Shown piece by piece: positions 1 through 13,100 of a stretch of DNA of 64,000 nucleotides. The notes under the pieces were generated by a model, which was not told where the DNA came from, did not search any database, and saw only the letters and a list, made by a program, of their open reading frames with translations. Within the stretch, counting starts at the first letter, position 1. Each line of letters starts with the position of its first letter. Source of the stretch: Holacanthus passer (Eukaryota > Chordata > Actinopteri > Pomacanthidae); the NCBI GenBank assembly GCA_025331565.1, contig JAFREQ010000042.1, positions 3,200,001 through 3,264,000 of the forward strand. Direction: 5' to 3'. A program made the translations under genes and the position numbers.

Positions 1-1
1 T

Positions 2-1188
2 GTGACCAGCATCAGGCAGTGTCAGGCCAACCTGCAGGGCCTCAGCATGGAGGAGGTGGAGATGTGCCTCCAAGTTGAGGCGTCTGCCAGCATCAAAGCT
101 ACAATCAAGACTGAAGCTAAACACTGCAAGAAGGATGTTGACAAGATGGAAAGTAAGACGTCCTTCTCCAGCCTCTTCAGCGACAGGTATAGAACATTTT
201 TGTTGCAAACTTTGGCTCTGCTTTGGACACTCTTATGAATAATTATTTTCAGTACATTAAAAAAACATATTTGTTCAGTTCTTGAAACTACTCTCTTCTC
301 TACAGGTTCACAGAAATAAAGGGGGGGCATACCACGGAGGCCGACCTTCTCTTCTCTGCTGACAAAGACCCCTCGGCCTACAAAGAGTGGCTGACCACAC
401 TGCCTCAGTATCCAGACATCGTCTCATATTCCCTGGATTCTCTGCACGAATTGCTGCCTACAAACAATCCCACCCGCAAGAACCTGCGCTCGGCCGTTAG
501 CCATTACATCCTGGAGAAAGGCCTGTGGAGGAACTGCAGTGAACGCTGTCAGGCTGGCCGCAAGAGCGACTCCAGGGATCCCTGCGTCTGCCAATGCCAC
601 AATGACCCCGCTGTGAACCAAGACTGCTGCCCGACCCGCAGGGGCATGGCCCGGGTCATCATAATTGTACAACGGGCTTCTGGTCTTTGGGGAGACCACA
701 CCACGGCCACGGATGGCTACGTGAAGGTGTCCTTCAACGGGATGATGGTCCGGCGTTCTCCTGTCATTAACAACAACAACAACCCTCACTGGGCCATGAC
801 CGTCGACCTGGGCACCCAGGATTTGTCAGCGGGAAATAAAGTGAGATTTGAAGTGTGGGATGAAGACAGCAAATGGGACGACGACCTCTTGGGACAATGT
901 GAGCAAGCTCTGTCTCCCGGAGTCAAGGAGGATCTCTGCAATCTGCAGCATGGCCGGCTGTACTACAAGTTCGAGGTAAAATGCGCTCCGAGTCTGAGTG
1001 GAAATTTATGCACGGACTACAAACCTTCGCCTATGAGTCAAATTCTGAAGGGGCTGTATGTGTCCCGTCACGCCCACCCTGTTCCCAGGGCCATCCTGTT
1101 AGAGATGGGTGTGTTTGTGGATGAAACAGGCTCACAGGGAAACCAGAGTCTTGCAGTCGTGCAGAGTCATGAGGCTGATGTAATATAA
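2..1188 (+). CDS. prf1-like: Perforin-1-like protein, 3' part (partial; last two exons)
   Basis: Exons are 2-186 (truncated by the window edge) and 306-1188, joined in phase 2 (AG|G, Arg). The first exon and the start of the second are the end of a MACPF pore-forming domain. It is followed by a cysteine-rich EGF-like segment around 520-640 (motifs CSERC and CVCQCH) and a C2 domain from about 640 to 980. The C2 domain has an acidic calcium-binding loop (EVWDEDSKWDDD) and an asparagine run (NNNNN). That order, MACPF then EGF-like then C2, is diagnostic of perforin, the secreted cytolytic protein of killer lymphocytes; the C2 domain gives calcium-dependent membrane binding. A tail of about 70 residues follows the C2 domain. 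Fish often carry several perforin paralogues, so the exact paralogue is not assigned. The 5' exons lie outside the window. Confidence 0.9.
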
Positions 1189-2718
1189 CATGTTTGGATT
1201 TGCTGAGGCTGCACAGAGCAACATTAATCCTTTAATTAGTATCAGAAAGGTTAATTTAAGCAAAACCCTTTACCCTTTATTGTCACCCATTAATAAATCT
1301 CTACTCAACATAAAGGATGAGTCTCTTCAGGACCAATTTTTTTATGTGTTGATGAAGTAGCTGCAACTCAGTTATGGAAAATGTCCCTAATATTTGGTAT
1401 GATCAGTTTTTGTTTTCAGTTGAAGTCTTTTACAGTTTACAGCTTCGTTACACTGAATGATTTGTGTTTGATAGAAGACTGTTGTTAATGTTGGTTCTTG
1501 GAAATCAGCATGAGCTAAAGATCTGGTGACTGAAATGTTATAAACATATTCAAAATATGAAAAAAGCTGTGCCAGACAAGATGCCTTTTCTGTTTTTATA
1601 TACGCATCTGTGCATTTATATCATTATTTTACCTTTCACAGAGCAGCAAAGCAGTAGATCATATAAAAGTGGTCAACAGTTTGATATAATGCAGCTTTTA
1701 CTTATAAACTTATTTATGCCTTATTTCTTACATAGTTCTTTATTTGCAGATTTAAAAAGAAGTGTTTGCAGATTTTATGTATTGTGCAATCACTTTGTGG
1801 CACTTTATTATCTATACAAACATCTGCTGGTGTGTTTTATGTATTTTAATCACATCACTATTTTGTGGATTTTACTTGTTATTAATAAAAGCATGATATC
1901 TGAAGTGTTCATAGTATCTGATCTTTCATCTGATCTTTTGGTTTTGATTTGAGAGTTTATGTTCTGTTGGTCTTTGCAGTTTTGCCCGACTTGAAAAAGG
2001 AAGTGGTAAAACTTCCTGTGTACAAATGAGGCTTCGCTGACGTCATTAAAGAGAACAATGTGTGCTGATAAACATGATGTCAAATGTTTCTGCACAGGAG
2101 TTTCTATCCAGCATCATTTGGTGTATAATTTATTGGATTCAAACAGTAAAATCGTCATTTTAATATTTATTTTAAAACATATAGACAATTTTCTTGCAGT
2201 TGACAAAGATTTATGTTCATGAATCACCACCAGTTTTTTCAGTGTCGACAGAATAAGACTAGTGGGGCACTGCAGGTGACAAACAGAGACAGACAGACAC
2301 GGATAGCAAACGTCCACTTACAGATGAAGGGAGTAAGAAAAATAAAACAAAAGACCAAACAGGACACGACAGGACAAGAGGGAAGTGAGCGAAACACACG
2401 AAGAGCTTTAAAAACACATTACACTGAAGACATCATGGAAATGATCCACGTGAAGAGATCCAGGTCATTTGACTTAGCCTGGTTAAAGACAGAGACAAAC
2501 ACAAAGACAATGAATCAGGAAATATTGATGACAAACTCATAAGCTAAACTCCTGATATGTCCATCTTTACTAATCGTTGTTTTAATTTCAATCTACCTAT
2601 CTTCAAAAGTGAAATGTCATGAGGAAAAACCTGCTTCCCCCTCAGTGGGTTTTTTATAGATCTGTGATGTTTTAACTGAACCTTCATGCGTCAATTCTAA
2701 AACTTCCTTCGTCCTCAC
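1189..2718. other. Perforin 3' flank and spacer to the glycine-rich gene
   Basis: AT-rich, with no supported coding exon. The first 700 bases are probably the perforin 3' untranslated region. The rest should hold the terminal exon and 3' untranslated region of the minus-strand glycine-rich gene, but I could not identify that terminal exon. Confidence 0.5.
1884..1889 (+). terminator. Candidate polyadenylation signal of the perforin-like gene
   Basis: AATAAA followed within about 30-90 bases by a T/GT-rich stretch (1915-1980). An earlier AATAAA lies at 1292-1297. Which one is used cannot be told from sequence alone. Confidence 0.4.
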
Positions 2719-4108
2719 CTTTGTATCCATTTCCAAGGGCAGCGTTCACTCCACCGTATTTGCCGGCTTGCTCTCCTGTGAAAGAATCGATCCAGCTCAG
2801 TGTTAGAAATGTGCTCAGAAGGAAACTGCAGCAGCAAGAAAAAGAGGTTTAGTTAAACTTTGCAACAAAGGACTCAGCTAATTCACTACACAGGCTGCAG
2901 ACCCTCGAGTGGAAAACAATCCATAATGCATGCACTTGTACTTTTGGCGTGAAAGCAGTTTAAGTAAAAGTACATGTTCAGAGCATGTAAAAGAACAAAT
3001 GCGAGTAAAGAGTTCATCCTGCGAACGTAGCTTCATCTCGCTTGTTTTAGTCAGAAAGAAATGTGCATGTTTTAAAGCACAGTATTGGACACATGCAAAA
3101 CAGCACAATAATTAGATATGAAAGCTATTTTGTAGGACAGCGGTACATCCTGTCACTGTAATATTATGCAAGAAGCACGGCTAATAAGGTCACCAGAAAG
3201 AGCAACGTGAGTGGAAGTTGGTCATAAATGAGAAAGTCTGGTGGTTTCTTGCTTACCCAAGGCATCTTGAGTCGCTCCTAGCTGTGCACCGTAACCTGAT
3301 CGAACACGAGCAAAGAAGTTACAATTTTAAAACACAACAAGACAAAATACGTTTATGTTATGATTCAGTGTTTTCAGGAGGAGCTGGAGAAATGCAGCTG
3401 AAGTTACTTAAAGGTGCAATAAGGTGCAAAAGAGCCAGAATGTTTTCACATCTAACTCAATTTCATTTCGGCCAAATCAGAGCTGGTGATTGTTGGAAGA
3501 GTTTGTTCTGAGGAGGTTGAATGAAACGTGTTTTACAAGAACTTAACCAGGCAATTAAACTCATCTTGGTTCAGTCAACAAGAGACACTTGAATTCAGAA
3601 GGTGTACGGTCGTATTTGTCTATTTGGGAAGGAGGATCAGGTGTAAGAATATTTCCTTTCTTGACATTTTTTTGAGTTTATTTTGTTTCTTTAAACTCGC
3701 TGCTCACATACATCTCCCAGATGAACCTATGGGGGAGGAGGCCTGAGCTGAGGTATTACAGACAGGACAGGCCGGGGCTACTAAATTCAGTCCATATCTC
3801 TGTAACACAATACAGCGACAGCTACATACACAAAACACACACCTGAATTATGCAAGTCATACCGATACTATAAATACTTATTACTGTCATGCTCATGAAA
3901 CCCCGTCTGTGAACAGCAATGTAATGTGCTGGTAAAGACACACAGAAGGAGGGGGGCGGTCCTGCGAGTGCATTGTGTCAAAGGATGTGTGTGTCTTTGG
4001 AAATCCACCTGTTTGCTGAGCTCCGTATCCTGTCCCGGCTCCTGAAACGACACAAAGCATGAAGGTGCTTTAGCTTCAGTGATGAGTCACAACAGACAGA
4101 CGTATTGT

Positions 4109-4166
<58 letters not shown>

Positions 4167-7100
4167 CACAGCCTTATCTCAAGACAGACATCTGCGGTCT
4201 GTCTCATAATGCACGCTGGTTCATGCTCTCTTAATTATTTTAGTCATTTCAGTACTGTTATCTGGTTTCATCATTGTCTGTTTGACTGAGAGTTCCAGTG
4301 TCAGTGGGTTGAATAAAAACTAGCTCACACCCGGCTGCTTCAGAGAAACAGTACTTGTTCCATTCCATGCAGGCTCACACTCTTCACAGCTCACACCGTC
4401 ACTCATTCTCACCATATTTGTTGGCGGTTTTGGCACCTTCAGCAGTGAGGCTGAGCTGCTGGGCGGCGTACGGGTATCCGCCATCACCTGAGGGACGACA
4501 AGTGTTTAACTGCTCTGGTGGCTGCGATGTCGTGATGAACTAACAGGATGAGTTGATTGTGGTGTAACGAAACTGGGGGTTGATGTTATTTCCATTAGTG
4601 TATCACACAGTATTTTGAGGCCCTTGAACAAGACCAACAAATGAATGTGACTAAAGTTCAGTTCCTAAATCTCTTCACCAAAGTGTCCAGGTACTTTATG
4701 ATGTTACCTTCCAGCCCAGTAGGAATCACCGGAGCGTTACCATAAGGAACCTGAGCAGCTCCTCCTCCTGCAGGGGAAAAAAAAAAAAATCAGATGTGCA
4801 AACTGACTCATATCTCTTCTGTCTCTTCACCATTTCACCGGCTCAGGCTACGAACCAGCTCGGCGCTGTCCACTAGTTCGAGTCTGACTGTTGCATGGAA
4901 AGCCACAGCGACAGAAGCCTGACTAATACCGTGACAGAAGGATGAGGTCATGTCAGCGCTGCTCACCATATTTGCCGCCAGTTGATTCCAGTCCTGCACC
5001 GAGTGCTCCTGAAAGAAGACACAAGAGACAATCTTTGAAACATCACGGAAAACATATTCATGCAGAGCTCTTATTGGTGAACTGGAGGTTGTTTCCCTCA
5101 GCTTGTCTGTTGGGTTTGATACGATCTCTCAAAAATGTGGTGTGTGATATTTTTAGCTGTGTTCGTTTTCTGATCGAAACAATGCTGCTATTTATCAGAT
5201 AATCAACTCATAAGTTACTATGAACACATGTGAACCTTTACAGAGCCTGCAGCTTTGCATGCTGGGAAGAGGACAGTTGTTTGCTCATATCATCTTTTCC
5301 ACTAGTATGAACTGGATTGATGCATTCATGCTCTCAGTGCTTTCTATCGTTTCCATGTGTTGCTTTATGTGGCAGCTGGAGGAACATGCAGTGTCCTCTC
5401 TGATGTCGCTCCGTCTTTAAAAGTCTTACCATACGCCCCCTGGGCCTGTCCGGCATAGCCTCCTGTACTGAGGGCTGCAAAAACCAAACACAGACAGGTC
5501 AGACAGTGTTCATCCATTAACTCATTCACACCTTTGGATAAAACTATGTGAAAAGCGTCTACAGGAGCAGGAAGTCAGAAACCACCAGATTAAACTGGTC
5601 AGTTTCTATAAATAAGAGACAATAGCTACACCCAGTGGATAAAATATCACACTGGTTGTTCAGCGGAGGTTGTGCTTCCTTGACGGCCTCTTATTTTTTT
5701 TTTTCAGCTGTCAAACCAGGTTAAAGCATCTACGGGTTAGTGCCATCGCCTGTTATAGGTTGTAACTCCTCAAGATTGTTACCTTTACTCTTCCCTGCTT
5801 TGTTCTCAGCACCATCAGCTAACTCTGCAGGGTAACCAAGCCCTGAAACATAGTTCTAATTAGCATTATAATTATGTCTGTGAGCTAATGAGTCTTTACG
5901 TAGACTGACCAAAGCTCCCTTCTTTTTGCTTTGAATTGCACTCACCAGCCCCGTAACCATCGCTGTAACCGTTCCCGTAACCTGTTGATAGAAGGAGCTA
6001 TATGTGAATTCAAAGCAAATCTTTCCATGTCGGTGCTGTATTTGACATTTCTGGCTGTACCCAATACCATAAAGAAATGTTCAAGAGACTCTTCAGCATG
6101 CACAAATACCTGTAGCTTTTGCACCAGAGTCTCCACCTACAGCCAGAAGAGAACAAAGAAAGTGAGTCAACACAGAGGATCAGCTCGTCTTAACTCAATC
6201 TCATCGCTCCCGTCAGTGACGGCTTTGATGCCGACTCCCTCCGACATCAAACAGACTGAAGGATGATCCTCGGTCATTGCAGACAGACGATTCACGTTCC
6301 AAGGTTTAAGTTTTTAAATTTGAATTGTCCTTCACTTTGCCTTCACTAACTCGCAGCGCACGCAATTTGACTGACGGAATTTGAATCTGTCGTGCGACTG
6401 CTGAGCTTCCACTCACCGAAGCCATTGCCTGCCACAGCGCCCAGGTATCCTGTTACTCCATCACCATAGCCTGTGAGAACACACGTTCGAAACATATTTA
6501 ATGGGACACAAACTCTGGCTTAATGTGCACATGTTTGCCAAAAGACATCAATATTTAACTTGGGACAACTTGGGACTTCCATGCATTCAAAAGAAGAGAA
6601 GACGTTCACAGGAGCACAAAGTGGAGATGATGGCAACGGTCTGTGAGTAATCCTTTGTTGTTGTTGCTGCCTTCTACTTTTTAAAAGCCCTATCAATTAT
6701 TCAGCAGAAAGGAAAGGGAGATGCTGAAGCAGCTTCACCGGTGACCTTTAGAGAAAGGTGAAGAAGACACTGCCATTTTTTTCTAGAAGGACTCATAAGC
6801 AAATGTTTGCTTTACAAGGCAAAGCAGGAGTAAGAGCTGATTTTCTGCTGCGCGTCCTCGGCTTCACTCGGAACATCACAACTGAGGTGGAGAAAAATCC
6901 TGCTTCTCATAAGTCAAACTAGCTTCTACATTTGCATATGGTCAGTAGGTTAAAGAATAAAAAATCAGAATGCAAATTGAGATTAAAAAAGCTTCAGCAA
7001 GGAGAGAGATAGTACGATTATTCCACAGCCTCACCAGTTGATATCCCTGCGCCTTGGGGATACCCACCCTGTCCGAGAGCGGCGGCAGCTGAGATTTATT

Positions 7101-10100
7101 ACAGAGAGAGTTATGAGTGAGGACACGGTGCAAATTAAATTAAAACATAGAGAAGAAAAATGAATGAAAATCTACGTCCTTACCTCCAAGTTTGCCAGCT
7201 GCGCCACCCAGGTACGCTCCCTGTCCCAAACCTGCAGGGAGTACAAGGAAATCCTTTAGCACAGGTGGAGAGAATCAGCATCTCCATCTGCTCACAAGAA
7301 CCGCTCTGTGTTTATGTGTCAGCGTCTAACATCACCTGCTCCGTAGCCTCCAGTGCCCAGGCTCGCTCCCAGATAGTTTCCTGCTCCACCAATGTAACCT
7401 GTGGAGGAAGGAAACGCAAGCTCAGCAAAAACCACCTGTGTGAGAATCGATCCATATATTTGTTTCCATACACAGAAGATCCAGAGGTTGCTGTTAACAC
7501 GCTGCTTGACATGTGCAGCCGACAGTGGAGCAAAATCACAACAGACTTCGACATCATTGACACAGACTCTCCTGGACTGAATCCTAAAAACCACAACACC
7601 ATCCAACCTTTATAAGGACAGAAGACTTTCCTTATTTTAGAAAATCCTTACAAGTTAGAACAAGAGCACGACCGTATACACAACTGTGAAATAAGGTCTT
7701 GGATGAAATTGGATTTCTGAATTTTGTTTGAACAGAGATGATAAATAAAAATTGTTGAGAGTCACAGAGAGATTTTCCTGGGAGGCAGCACATGTCTGTT
7801 GGCAGCTGAGGGCCCTGAAGCAGCTGGACCGTGACGCTGAGATGATCTATGATCGACTGCAGGTCAAAATTATTCAATAATAATCATCTATTTTTTGTTG
7901 ATGATAATGAGAAAGCTGCAAGCAGCAATATCAGAGACCAAGCAATCAGTGTTTTGAACAGGCGCTGCACTCGTCTATATAATGTCTGACTTTAAGCCAA
8001 ATAATGTTTTATACACCACTAACACACATGGACATGCAGGAGTTATGTCACCTGGCTCTTATACACCAGAAAGTCGATCATCACTCTCATCATAAAGAAT
8101 CTGTCAGAAGCTTCAATCTCACAATGATTAAGTCTTCATGACTTTGATTCTCCAGCCGTGCAAAGATGAAATTATACACCGCTCAGCGTGCCAAGCAACG
8201 CACATCCAGGCGATGGATTTACTATTTATAGGACCGCCGGTCGCACCAGCTGCCGACCCGTGAACTAGACACCACTATACTATCATATAGCAGCGCTGTA
8301 CATGCTTATTAGCATTTCCTGAAGATCTCAATAATAATTACTGACTGGCTCAAGCACAGGCATCAGTTATGTCACTGATCACAGCTTGCAAACTCTTCAA
8401 AATACAGACAACCCACACATTGTGACATCATGTAGTTTACTGTGTATGTATGTGTGTTGATATGTCTAAATATAGAAGCAAATGAAAATGAGTTGTAAAA
8501 ATACAGTGTAGATCTCGAGAGTGGACAAAAAGACATTGTGATGGTGTATAAAGACAAAGCTTTGCTCTTACTTGTTGTCTGGGAATTCCTCCCAGTCAGT
8601 CCTGGGACACTGAGAGCTTTAGACTTTGTGGCTTCAGCTTGAGAAAGGTGTTTTGCTTCCTGACCATCAGCAGTAAAGCCTTTACCTTCCTTCCCTTCCA
8701 CTGAGACGACGCCTAAATGTTGGGCTGCACCTGGGATCACTGGTCTATACGTCCCCCCTCCTCGTACTTGAACATGAGGAGAAGCACGATTACGATCTTC
8801 GACAACAACAGTCCCACGGATTCTCGGCCTGTTTGGCCGCCCGTCTGCTACAGCGGGTACAAAGTGTCTGGTTGCTTCACCTTGTGGAAGAGAGAACACG
8901 TCGCTTCTGACATCTCGAGGTTGTGTAAGAGGCAGTTGATGGGTTCTCTCTACTTGTGCCTTCGGGGTTGCACATCCAAGATGCTTGCTGTCTTTACCAA
9001 CTTGAGGCTGGGACACTAAACCTTGACTCCTCAGTGCTTCCTGGCGCTTGAGCTCCAACAGCTCTGACAAATCACCTGTGGATCCACAGTTTTGGGGACG
9101 CTGATTTTGTTGGCTGGATGAATCATAGACTCTCGGCCTCTGCGCCTGAGAAGGACCCAGCCTTCTGATGTTGTCTTTGTCAAGAGGCAGCTGCTGTCTG
9201 ACGCCTCCAGCGGCCAGCGTGGCTCCATGACTCCTTCTCTCTGGGATCATATGGTCATAACTTCGTCCCACTTGTGCTCGTGAAACAGCCAGACTTTTAA
9301 GCTGTTTATCAAGGGGATCGAGGCTTTTGACCTCTCCTCCAGGTGACAGTACAGCAGGTCTGAACCCAGTTTCTGTCTGTAACTCAGGAGCCGTTGAACC
9401 GAGTACACCAGTTCTCCTCATGCTGTTCATTTCAGGTCCGAGGTCTCTTGTTCCATACGACGGATCGAGTGCTCTGCTCTTTTCTCTCTTCAGTTCTTGA
9501 ATCTCAGGTCCACCCAAATCTGCCGCAGACGCACCTGGCAGAGAAATATCAGCATGTATTCACGACCTCTTGGTGGCTCAGAGACAACAGTGCTTCTTTC
9601 AGGGTCACTGCAGTGCAACATTTTTACTGTTCTGCATTTCAATTGATGTGTGTATCAGAGCATTCAATGCAATATAACACATCATCAGCAGAGGAATCAG
9701 TCGGCAAATTGAGGTTGTTCAAGAGACAAGACAAAATCCATTATGGCCCGAAATTAGTCCCGCTTCAAAGGTCGGACTCATCACCATAATTAGGGAGTGA
9801 GATAACACACAACTGTAGACGCACATCGTTCTTCTCACTGAGTCAGAGCAATGACATCAACACATACAACATGACACGACGAGGAAATGTTGCCGTCCCA
9901 AATTGTTGAAATGCCATGAGACGCACCAGCGTTACAACACAAAGACAAGACGCCACCTGACTCAGACAGTGTGCGACAGAGACGACTGACGAACGAAGCT
10001 TAGTGAAACACTGATGGGACATGAAAGCAGAAACCGACAGTACCGAGCGAAGGTTTTAAATGTGAAGAACATTTGCTAGTAGATTGAAATAATTCCACTT

Positions 10101-13100
10101 TTACTGCACAGTTCTTGGTATGATTCTGCAAAACCTGAGCACAAGCAAAATTCAGCTTTCACATTTCTCAGACTATCACCTTCGTGTTATTGTAATCAAG
10201 TTGTTAGTGTGTATTTAGTTTGCATAACCTGCTTTTCCAGGAGCTCCTTCAGCTCTCACAGCGTTAAATACTTCACAGCCATCAACTCTCATTAACTCTG
10301 ATTAACTCTGGTAATAAGAGCTGGGTGACTCATGCAGCACAGATGAACCACTGATGGACAAACACAGTCACACATCAGCATGTGAGTCTCGCCCGTGGTA
10401 ATATATTTGATAGCTGTGATTTCATGCAAACAGAAGCCGGCGTGAACTCGACATCAGTGAGGTTACAGACGAACACAGAGATCACAGGCTGCAAAGGTTT
10501 TACCGGGTTTTTGTTCCGTAGCCATTTGTCCTGTGCGAAAACTGAGTCCAATTCCTAATGAGAGCACATAGAGGAACTGTCACTGATTTCACTCACTGCT
10601 AACTGACACAGACCCACTATGGCCATACAGCATCTCTGTGATGGCGGAGGTGATGATAAAATAAAAGGCTGTCAGTTTAGTGGATTTAAACAAAGATGTT
10701 GGACGTGGTTTTGCAGCCCAGCGACCTCAGATATCTCCTTTGAGCATCTGATTTTATCCATCCATTTACCGGAGAGCGCAAGTGTGTGTTCGCTTCAGAA
10801 AACACCCTCCAGCACTCAAATCTGAGCCGAATGGAAGAAGTAATGGGTTCTGAGGTAAGGCCTGATTCATCACTTACCTGGTCGGGCTCCAGGATGGCCG
10901 ATGCCAGCTAAAGCCCCGTATCCTGGCAGGGAAACAAAAAGCCAAGTTCAGAGGATGTGGAGTAAATCTGTAAATCTGACAAAGCACTCAGATTACATCA
11001 CTGATGCCCTGGGTTTTTCTCTGTTTTACAAGGACACAGAATTTATGTGCTGAGCTGAAATCTGCTCCATATATCATGCTCACAGACAATGAGAGAGAGA
11101 CACTTGGCCGAGACTTATGAAACAAACACAGGGCTCAGAGAGTGTAATTCACTGTGTAAGCAACATAAGCACATCATGCAACTAACCATATAATTACTTA
11201 CCTGGCACAGCGCCGTGGCCGGCACCATAAACTGGAAAGACATAAAATCACAGAGTTAATTTTTATTTACAAAGAGCTTCACAGCTGAAACCCAACTGTT
11301 TATGTGAGATTTATCTTCATCCTCTTTTTTTTCCCCTAAGACATCACACAGACTGCTTCTTGATCATTAACAGCTTCAGTGTAATGTCATGTTTGAATAA
11401 AGGTGATGATACAGACTCACAGAACAAACAGGAAAACAGGCATTATTATAGAAATGCCGCTTGTTCTTCCAATGTGAAAAGACCAAAACTGTTGTAACTT
11501 TGACAGATAAAAGTGTGTTCATGTAAAACTTTATTGCTTATAGTAAGAGGCCGACTGAGAAAGTTTTCAAGACCTTAAATATTAACATGATCATTACAGC
11601 TGGCAGCTTTTCAAATAGCAGTGAGTCGGGCTTTTACCTGTCGATGAAATGTTCTTTATCAGGTGTTTTCTATAAATTTGTTCTAAGTTCTATAAAAGTA
11701 TCCAGCAGGTTTTACAGTCATTAATGGTTGTTTATTACTGTCTATACACAATTTTACTGGATTGCTGTTTCCTGCTCGTGAAATTTTTATTCTTGCTTTT
11801 AAGGATCCGACACCCATCTACACATACTGGGGTTAAACCTGTTGATTCATGATCAATATCTATATAAAATATCAATTGGATTCTGACATAGTCTTTTATG
11901 TCCATCTTACCACGCTTCCCTCCCTGGCCCAAACCCAGTCCCAGTCCATTTGTAAGTCCAGCCCCCAAACCCATTCCTGTGCCCAAATTGGCACCTGCAA
12001 TCACAGGAAACACATCGTATCAAAAATGTGCAATATCTTAATAAACACTATGGAAGATATGAAAACGCATGCAGGCTGTGAGAGTTTGATAAGAGCTGAT
12101 ACTGATGTACCATAGGCTCCCTGGGCTCCGTATAAACCCGGCTTCAGACCTGCTCTGCCTCCTAATCCAAGAGCTCTGTAACCTCCTGTGAAAACAAAGA
12201 CAAACACGTTTCATATTGTGTGTTGAACAGCAGAGTCTGACAAAAATATCATCATTCAGACTTCAGATACACAGACTGCGTCTCTGCATCAGGACTGGAA
12301 AACCCTCACTCTGACGTTTAATGATGATGAATTCAAATCAACCTGCACTAGATCAACATTTATCCTGAAGAGAACGTACCAACACCGAGCTGAGCGCCTG
12401 GATAACGTCCAACTAGGATTAGTAAAAACAGAAAAATGCAAACATTACTTTTATGAGGTGAAAGTGAAATAAGCAGAGAGATGAACAGAAAGTGAAACAT
12501 ACTTCCAGTCTTCATTGCTTTGCTGCCATATCGGCTCCCCAGAGCTCCAAGGGCTCCTGCAACTGAGAGACAGGAGAAAACAGTTGATGATTTTATGAGA
12601 TCGTTTAACATCTATCAGCTGTGTTAAAGCAAGAAGTATGTTTTCCTCTTACTTTCATTATATAGATAATATGTCATGTGTCCATCTGAAGTGATTACTA
12701 ATGTTTCATTTGATGTTTTAAAATATGTCTGATACAAAACTAACATCTGTAAATGTTTCAACACCCAGGTTCATGTTAGCTACAGCACATCTGTACATGA
12801 TAACACACTATATACTATGTTACATATTACAACGAATACCTGCAAATTTAATGCACACTAATACACCCACAAACCCATAAATCAGTCAGTGGCACCTCTC
12901 TTTTTTTTATTATACATATTTGTATTTTATGGACATAAGCTAACCATCTGGCGTCAGAAGCCACTCACCTCCAGGTTTTACCCCGATGCCGACACCTGAC
13001 GACAAACAAAACACAGACACCAGAAGAAGAGACAGAGACACAAAATTGGTGTTTTCATGAGCTGATAATATCATGACACCTTGGTCTGTGAGAACAAACT

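Noticed and set aside
3978..4169. Reading frame through the CA microsatellite (poly Cys-Val)
   Set aside because: Artefact of the dinucleotide repeat.
10229..10246. Possible extra exon GAPGKAG in the glycine-rich gene
   Set aside because: The motif is attractive, but the donor (GTTATG) and the AAG acceptor without a pyrimidine tract are poor.
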